The notes under the pieces were generated by a model that worked only from the letters and a program-made list of their open reading frames with translations, made no database searches and was not told where the DNA came from. Positions 57,319-64,000 of a DNA stretch of 64,000 nucleotides are shown piece by piece. This DNA comes from Sphingopyxis lindanitolerans. GTDB taxonomy: Bacteria > Pseudomonadota > Alphaproteobacteria > Sphingomonadales > Sphingomonadaceae. The DNA is taken from the NCBI RefSeq assembly GCF_002993885.1, contig NZ_CM009578.1:1491251-1555250 (forward strand), written 5' to 3'. The translations under genes were made by a program, and so were the position numbers. Within the stretch, counting starts at the first letter, position 1; the number at the start of each line of letters is the position of its first letter.

Positions 57319-59510
57319 ATGCGTAAACTCGCCTTGCTCGGCGCGAGCCTTCTCCCGCTCACCGTTCAGCCCCTTCTCGCTCAGGAAAGCCCGCCCCCCG
57401 AACCGGCGGCAGCGTCCGCCACGACCGAAGCGGCGCCCGCCGCCTCTCCCGCCATCGGCAGCGCACGCACGGGGCCCGAGCATCGCTTCACCGGCGCGGA
57501 CCTCTTCGACCTCGCCGCCGCCGCCGACCCGCAGATCAGCCCCGACGGGCGCCATATCGCCTATGTCCGCCGCGCCAACGACATCATGTCCGACCGCGCG
57601 GTCAGCAGCATCTGGCTGCTCGACACCCAGACCGGCGCCGAGACCCCGGTCGCCGGCCGCACCGGCGACGCCTTCTCGCCGCGCTGGTCGCCCGACGGCA
57701 AGCGCCTCGCCTATGTCTCGACCGCGGGCGGCGGCGCCCAGCTCTGGGTGCGCTGGATGGACGGCGGCGAGGCGGCGAAGCTGACCGGCCTGCCGACCAG
57801 CCCGTCGAGCATCGCCTGGTCGCCCGATGGCCGCTCGATCGCCTATACGATGCTCGTCAAGGACGAAGCGCCGAGCTTCGGCAAGGCCCCCGCGAACAAG
57901 CCCGAGGGCGCGAAATGGGCCGCGCCGCTCGAAGTGCACGACCTCCTCACCTACCGCGCCGACGGCCAGGGCCTGATCGAGCCGGGGTTCGAAAAGATCT
58001 TCGTCGTGTCCGCGACCGGCGGCGCGCCGCGCCAGCTCACCTTCGGCCCCTATCATGACGGCGGCCCGCTGAGCTGGTCGCGCGACGGAACGACGCTCTA
58101 TTTCAGCGCCGACCGCCGCTCCGACTGGCAGAGCGACCCGCTCGAAAGCAATATCTACGCCCTCGACGTCGCCGACGGCGCGGTCACCCAGCTCACGACG
58201 CGCAAGGGCCCCGACGCGAACCCGCTCGTCTCGCCCGACGGCCGGATGATCGCCTATGTCGGCTTCGACGACCGGCTGCGCGCCTATGAAAACACCGGCC
58301 TTTACGTGATGAACCGCGACGGGTCGGGCAGCCGCCGCCTCGCCGCCGCCTGGGATTACAGCGTCGACCGGGCCGCCTGGGACGCCGACGGGCGCGGCCT
58401 CTATGTCCAATATGACGAGCGCGGCGAAACCAGGGTCGCGCGCATCGGCCTCGACGGATCGGTGCGCGCGATCGCGACCGGCCTTGCGAACAGTGATTTC
58501 GACCGCCCCTATTCGGGCGGCAGCTTCTCGGTCGCCGACAATGACGCGATCGCCTTCACCGCGGGCACGCCCGCGCGCCCGGCCGAGGTCGCGCTCGCGG
58601 CGGGTGGCAGGACGCGCACCCTCACCGACCTCAATCGCACCCTCGCGGCGACGAAGGCGCTGGGCGAGGTGCGCAAGATCAGCGCGGCGTCGAGCTTCGA
58701 CGGCCTGTCGATCGACGGCTGGCTGACGCTGCCGCCGGGCTATCGCGAAGGGCGGCGCGTGCCGCTGATCCTCGAGATCCACGGCGGCCCCTTCGCCGCC
58801 TATGGCCCGCATTTCGCCGCCGACAACCAGCTTTACGCCGCTGCGGGCTATGCGGTGCTCTCGGCGAACCCGCGCGGCTCGACCAGCTATGGCGAGGCGT
58901 TCGCGAACGCGATCGACAAAAATTATCCCGGCAACGACTATTTCGACCTGATGAGCATCGTCGACCGCGCGATCGACCTCGGCATCGCCGATCCCGACGC
59001 GCTGTTCGTCACCGGCGGCTCGGGCGGCGGCGTGCTGACGAGCTGGATCGTCGGCAAGACCGACCGTTTCAAGGCCGCGGTCGCCCAGAAACCCGTGATC
59101 AACTGGACGACGCAGGCGCTCACCGCCGACGGCCCCGCCTTCTTCGGCCGTTACTGGATGGGCGCGATGCCGTGGGAAAATCAGGCCACCTATTGGAACC
59201 ATTCGCCGCTGTCGCTGGTCGGCAACGTCAAGACGCCGACGATGGTCGTCGTCGGCAGCGAGGATTATCGCACCCCGGTCAGCGAGTCGGAGCAATATTA
59301 TACCGCGCTGCGCCTGCGCGGGGTGCCGACCGCGCTGGTCAAGGTGCCCGGCGCCAGCCACGGCGGCATCGCCGCGCGCCCGTCGCAGGCGGCGGCCAAG
59401 GCCTCGGCGATTCTCGCCTGGTTCGAAAAATACCGGACGGGCTGGACCCCCGAGCCCGCCGCCACCCCCGCATCCACGCCTTCCTCCCCAGCTTCGGAAA
59501 CCCCCCAGCC

Positions 59511-59514
<4 letters not shown>
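57319..59514 (+). CDS. S9 family dipeptidyl aminopeptidase/acyl peptidase, exported
   Basis: 731-residue exported serine peptidase. ATG 57319 starts a signal peptide (MRKLALLGASLLPLTVQPLLAQ). The beta-propeller has PD40-like motifs (RWSPDGKRLAYVS, AWSPDGRSIAYTM, WDADGRGLYVQYD) between 70 and 460. The hydrolase domain carries Ser568 in GGSGGGVLTSW, Asp in VVGSEDYRTPVSES and His in GASHGG. A Pro/Ala/Thr-rich tail ends it. Its stop overlaps the start of the M28 gene (ATGA), so the two peptidases are made together. Confidence 0.93.
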
Positions 59515-61160
<1,646 letters not shown>

Positions 61161-61309
61161 GCCGTCGGCGACCAATCGCCGCCCCCTCTTTCTCGTCGCC
61201 TCGGACGTGATCGGGGGTCCATGGCCTGCCGCCACACCATCCGCGCACCCTCGCACCGGACGACGAGGAACGACATGACAAATGACGAGGGCCGGATTAG
61301 GTCCGGCGC

Positions 61310-61888
61310 ATGAGCGACGATAAAATCTACATCAGCGCGAACGAGCTTCTCGCCGACTCGCTGCGGCTCGGCATGCAGGTCATCGATCGCGGGTTCCGGC
61401 CGACGCATCTGGTCGGCATCTGGCGTGGCGGCGCGCCGGTGGGGATCGCGGTGCAGGAACTGCTCGACTATCATGGCCTCCACTGCGACCATATCGCGAT
61501 CCGCACCTCTTCCTACAAAGGCATCGACGATCAGGACCCGCAGGTCCGGGTCTTCGCGCTCGGCTATCTCATCGACACCCTAGACCCCGAGGACCGCCTG
61601 CTGATCATCGACGACGTGTTCGATTCGGGGCGCAGCATCCGCGCTTTCCTCTCCGAATTGAAGGCGCGCTGCCGCCACAATATGCCGCGCGACATCCGCA
61701 TCGCGACCGTCTGGTTCAAGCCCGGTCGCAACGTCACCGACCTGAGGCCCGATTTCTTCGTCCACGAAACCGACCGCTGGCTGATCTTCCCGCACGAGAT
61801 CGACGGCCTGACGGTCGAGGAAATTCGCCGCCACAAGCCCGAGGCCGCGATCATCCTGCGCGAAGAGGAGGGCCATGCCCATGGCTGA
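61310..61888 (+). CDS. Purine phosphoribosyltransferase (hypoxanthine type)
   Basis: Makes nucleotides from purine bases and PRPP in the cytosol, 192 residues. The PRPP-binding motif is LLIIDDVFDSGRS (97-109), with GIWRGGAPVG at 36-45. Hypoxanthine or guanine would be the substrate, judging from its size and the neighbouring adenine deaminase-type gene. The C-terminus overlaps that gene by 14 bases. Start ATG 61310 has no strong Shine-Dalgarno but fits the family N-terminus. Confidence 0.9.
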   Translation: MSDDKIYISANELLADSLRLGMQVIDRGFRPTHLVGIWRGGAPVGIAVQELLDYHGLHCDHIAIRTSSYKGIDDQDPQVRVFALGYLIDTLDPEDRLLIIDDVFDSGRSIRAFLSELKARCRHNMPRDIRIATVWFKPGRNVTDLRPDFFVHETDRWLIFPHEIDGLTVEEIRRHKPEAAIILREEEGHAHG

Positions 61889-62906
61889 CGGTTTCGCCTC
61901 CGCCGCCGACCGCGCGGCGTTCATCGCCGGCCTCCCCAAGGCCGAGCTTCACCTCCATATCGAGGGTTCGCTCGAACCCGAATTGATGTTCGCGCTGGCC
62001 CAGCGCAACGCCGTCGCCATTCCCTTCGCCTCGGTCGAGGAGGTGCGCGCCGCCTATGCCTTCTCGAACCTCCAGGATTTCCTCGACATCTATTATCAGG
62101 GGATGGGCGTCCTCCACACCGAGCAGGATTTCCACGACCTCACTGCCGCCTATCTCGCCCGCGCCCACGCCGACAATGTCCGCCACGTCGAAATCTTCTT
62201 CGATCCGCAGGGTCACACGACGCGCGGGGTCGCCTTCGCCACGGTGATCGCCGGCATCACCCGCGCGCTCGACGAGGCGCGGAGGGAATATGGACTGACG
62301 TCGAAGCTCATCCTCTGCTTCCTCCGCCACCTCAGCGAAGCCGACGCCGACGCGACCCTCGACGAAGCGCTGCCCTTTCTCGGCCGCATCGACGGCATCG
62401 GGCTCGACTCCTCCGAAGTCGGCCATCCCCCCTCGAAATTCGCCCGCGTCTTCGCCCGCGCCCGCGCCCTCGGGCTCAAGCTCGTCGCCCACGCGGGCGA
62501 GGAAGGCCCGCCCGCCTATGTCCGCGAGGCGCTCGACCTCTTGCACGTAGACCGCATCGACCACGGCAACCGCAGCCTCGAGGACCCCGCCCTCGTCGCG
62601 CGCCTCGCCAGCGAGGGCATGACGCTCACCGTCTGCCCGCTCTCGAACCTCAAGCTCTGCGTGGTCGGCGACATGGCCGACCATCCGCTGAAGATCATGC
62701 TCGACGCCGGGCTGGCGGCGACGGTGAACAGCGACGATCCCAGCTATTTCGGCGGCTATGTCGGCGCGAACTATCAGGCCGTCGCCGACGCGCTCGACCT
62801 GTCGAAGGCCGAGCTTCTGGCCCTCGCGCGCAACAGCTTCACCGGCTCGTTCCTGAGCGACGCCGACAAGGCGAACCATCTCGTCGCGATCGACGCCTAC
62901 GCCTGA
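61875..62906 (+). CDS. Adenine/adenosine deaminase family protein
   Basis: Zinc hydrolase deaminating adenine or adenosine, 343 residues. Metal ligands H26 and H28 in ELHLHIEGS, H and E in VAHAGEEGPP near 205-213, H in RIDHGNRS, D-D in VNSDDPSYFGGYV. The stretch EIFFDPQGHTTRGV and GLDSSEVGHPPSKFARVF is typical of the adenine deaminase (type 2) branch rather than of classical adenosine deaminase, so the substrate is probably adenine. Product hypoxanthine would feed the phosphoribosyltransferase encoded just upstream. A second ATG at codon 3 is possible. Confidence 0.88.
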   Translation: MPMADGFASAADRAAFIAGLPKAELHLHIEGSLEPELMFALAQRNAVAIPFASVEEVRAAYAFSNLQDFLDIYYQGMGVLHTEQDFHDLTAAYLARAHADNVRHVEIFFDPQGHTTRGVAFATVIAGITRALDEARREYGLTSKLILCFLRHLSEADADATLDEALPFLGRIDGIGLDSSEVGHPPSKFARVFARARALGLKLVAHAGEEGPPAYVREALDLLHVDRIDHGNRSLEDPALVARLASEGMTLTVCPLSNLKLCVVGDMADHPLKIMLDAGLAATVNSDDPSYFGGYVGANYQAVADALDLSKAELLALARNSFTGSFLSDADKANHLVAIDAYA

Positions 62907-62915
62907 CGCGCCCGT

Positions 62916-63299
62916 TCAGCGCGGATGCCGCTTCGCCAGCGCGATCCCCGCCAGATTTTGCGCCCGCCCGATATGACGAACCCGCGGCGGCGGACCATCG
63001 CCCGCGAGGTCGCGAAACACCGCCAGATGCTCCGCCGCAACCCCGCGCGCGCGCACCGTCCCCATCGCCTGCGCGATCACCGTCGCCGCGTCACCCAGCA
63101 ACACGAAATCCGAAAGCCCCCGCACCCGCGCCAGCCGCAGCGCCGCGATCAGCGCCAGCCATTCGGCATCGAGACTGCTTCCAACCCCGATGTCGCGGTC
63201 GATCGCCGCGACACCGCCGGTCACCACCGCGATTTCCATCGGCCCGGGATTCGGTCGGCATCCGCCATCGAAATAGATTTTGGTGCGGCGGCTCGTCAT
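62916..63299 (-). CDS. RNase H-like protein, possibly inactive
   Basis: 127-residue RNase HI-fold protein. Catalytic-type residues D11 in YFDGGCRPNPGP, E46 in SLDAEWLAL and D70 in LLGDAATVI are present. The last aspartate of RNase HI (the NExAD motif) is not: the aligned stretch reads AQNLAGIALA. It may thus be a weak or altered nuclease, or a nucleic-acid binding protein. Starts MTSRRTKIYFDGG. Convergent with the adenine deaminase gene (9-bp gap). Confidence 0.85.
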   Translation of the reverse strand: MTSRRTKIYFDGGCRPNPGPMEIAVVTGGVAAIDRDIGVGSSLDAEWLALIAALRLARVRGLSDFVLLGDAATVIAQAMGTVRARGVAAEHLAVFRDLAGDGPPPRVRHIGRAQNLAGIALAKRHPR

Positions 63300-63318
63300 C
63301 GCGCCGTCCTAGCCGATT

Positions 63319-64000
63319 TCAAAACTTCCCGCGCACCGAAAGGGCAAAGATCGGACCGATCAGCCGGTCGCGCTCCTCGACAAAGGCGATGTCGCTCGCC
63401 CCGCGCAGCCCGTCATACACCGTCCGGTCGCGCTTCGAGCGGGCGTTGAGGATATTGTTGACCGACGCGCGGACGGTCAGCCCCATGACATTCTTGTGCT
63501 CGACGAACACCGATGCCCAGACCGGGCCTTCCCAGACCTTGTCGGTCTGGTTGCGGCGATAATTGGCCTGGTTGTGCGAATAGTCGGCATGCGCGCCCCA
63601 TGCCCAGTCGCTGTGCGCTATGTCGTGGCGCAGGTCGATGCTCATCGACGTGTCGGTAAAGCCGCTCCACTGCCTTTTCTCGCCGGTGAAGGGATCGCGC
63701 AGCGACGATGTCTGGAACAACAGGCTGGTGTCGATCTTGACGCCCTTCAGCCCGGCCGGGTCGAAGTTGATCGTCGACGTCCATTCGACCGCGCCGGCTT
63801 TCGCCTTGGCGATATTGCCGACCGCTTCGCCCTCGTCGCCGATCGGGATCACATCGACCCGGTCCTCGACATCGCGATAGACGAAATAGAGCTTGGTCGA
63901 CCCCCACGCCCCCAGCTTCTTGTTGATCTCAAGCTCATAGCTCCAGTCCTGCTGGGGCCGCAGGTCATTGTTGCTCTGATTCTCATTGCCGTCGTTGAGG
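63319..64000 (-). CDS. TonB-dependent receptor, C-terminal part (partial)
   Basis: Outer-membrane beta-barrel that imports siderophores, sugars or other ligands. Only the last about 227 residues lie in the window; the start is beyond base 64000. Barrel strands alternate (WSYELEINKKLGAWGSTKLYFVYRDVEDRV, SDWAWGAHADYSHNQANYRRNQTDKVWEGPVWASVFVEHK), and the final strand ends in RLIGPIFALSVRGKF with a terminal phenylalanine needed for BAM recognition. The VRASVNNILNARSKRDRTVYDGLRG section is typical of TonB receptors. Ligand unknown. Confidence 0.92.
   Translation of the reverse strand, partial: LNDGNENQSNNDLRPQQDWSYELEINKKLGAWGSTKLYFVYRDVEDRVDVIPIGDEGEAVGNIAKAKAGAVEWTSTINFDPAGLKGVKIDTSLLFQTSSLRDPFTGEKRQWSGFTDTSMSIDLRHDIAHSDWAWGAHADYSHNQANYRRNQTDKVWEGPVWASVFVEHKNVMGLTVRASVNNILNARSKRDRTVYDGLRGASDIAFVEERDRLIGPIFALSVRGKF

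Overview
The window comes from a GC-rich alphaproteobacterium. Gene content (coq7, rlmH-rsfS-nadD-proA block, TonB receptors, polyhydroxyalkanoate depolymerase, DUF4282, DUF3667 and DUF2793 proteins, an Rhodobacter-type gene transfer agent cluster with sphingomonad features) and the dense intergenic palindromic repeats point to Sphingomonadales, most likely a Sphingopyxis-like genome. This is a judgement from protein style, not from a marker phylogeny. No rRNA, tRNA, CRISPR array or insertion sequence was found.

Layout. 1-9.7 kb: mostly minus-strand genes: an M16 zinc protease (cut by the window edge), a membrane diguanylate cyclase, an isoprenylcysteine methyltransferase-like/sterol-desaturase-like pair, purC, then an enoyl-CoA hydratase on plus, a Tat-exported PhoD phosphatase and a DUF3667 membrane protein. 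9.8-16.9 kb: a plus-strand housekeeping run, proA, a ParD/ParE-type toxin-antitoxin pair wedged in the run, nadD, rsfS, rlmH, an EnvC-like factor, ctpA, dsbB and coq7, with many ATGA overlaps. 17-22.1 kb: a secreted cysteine protein, a SulP permease without STAS domain, a small membrane protein, pmbA and an inositol-monophosphatase-family enzyme. 22.3-24.9 kb: the alpha ribosomal operon rpsM-rpsK-rpoA-rplQ with hairpins in its gaps and a clear terminator. 25-40 kb: peptidases (prolyl oligopeptidase, M28), DUF4282, free methionine sulfoxide reductase, glycine-zipper and two tandem paralogous secreted proteins, PilZ, PHA depolymerase, an ABC exporter, DUF1993, an orphan ExbD with a Zur-like palindrome upstream, and an OmpA protein with a 24-proline linker.

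40.2-56.9 kb, all but one gene on minus: a nearly complete gene transfer agent (GTA) structural cluster running g1 (small terminase), g2, g3, g3.5-like, g4, g5, an inserted tail-fibre module (S74 chaperone protein, 51-residue ORF, adaptor-like protein), g6, g8, g9, g10, g10.1, g11, a long g12 fusion, g13, g14, short g15 and DUF2793. A plus-strand gene sits inside it between g8 and g9, and palindromic repeats occupy at least seven of its junctions, in places supplying codons to GTA proteins. A terminator lies just upstream of g1. This modified GTA is the most interesting part of the window.

57.3-64 kb: a translationally coupled S9 plus M28 peptidase pair, a purine salvage pair (phosphoribosyltransferase plus adenine deaminase-type enzyme), an RNase H-like protein and the C-terminal end of a TonB-dependent receptor.

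The intergenic DNA holds several families of palindromic repeats (called A to H below). They are REP/BIME-like, are non-coding except where they run into GTA genes, and some carry terminator-like hairpins.
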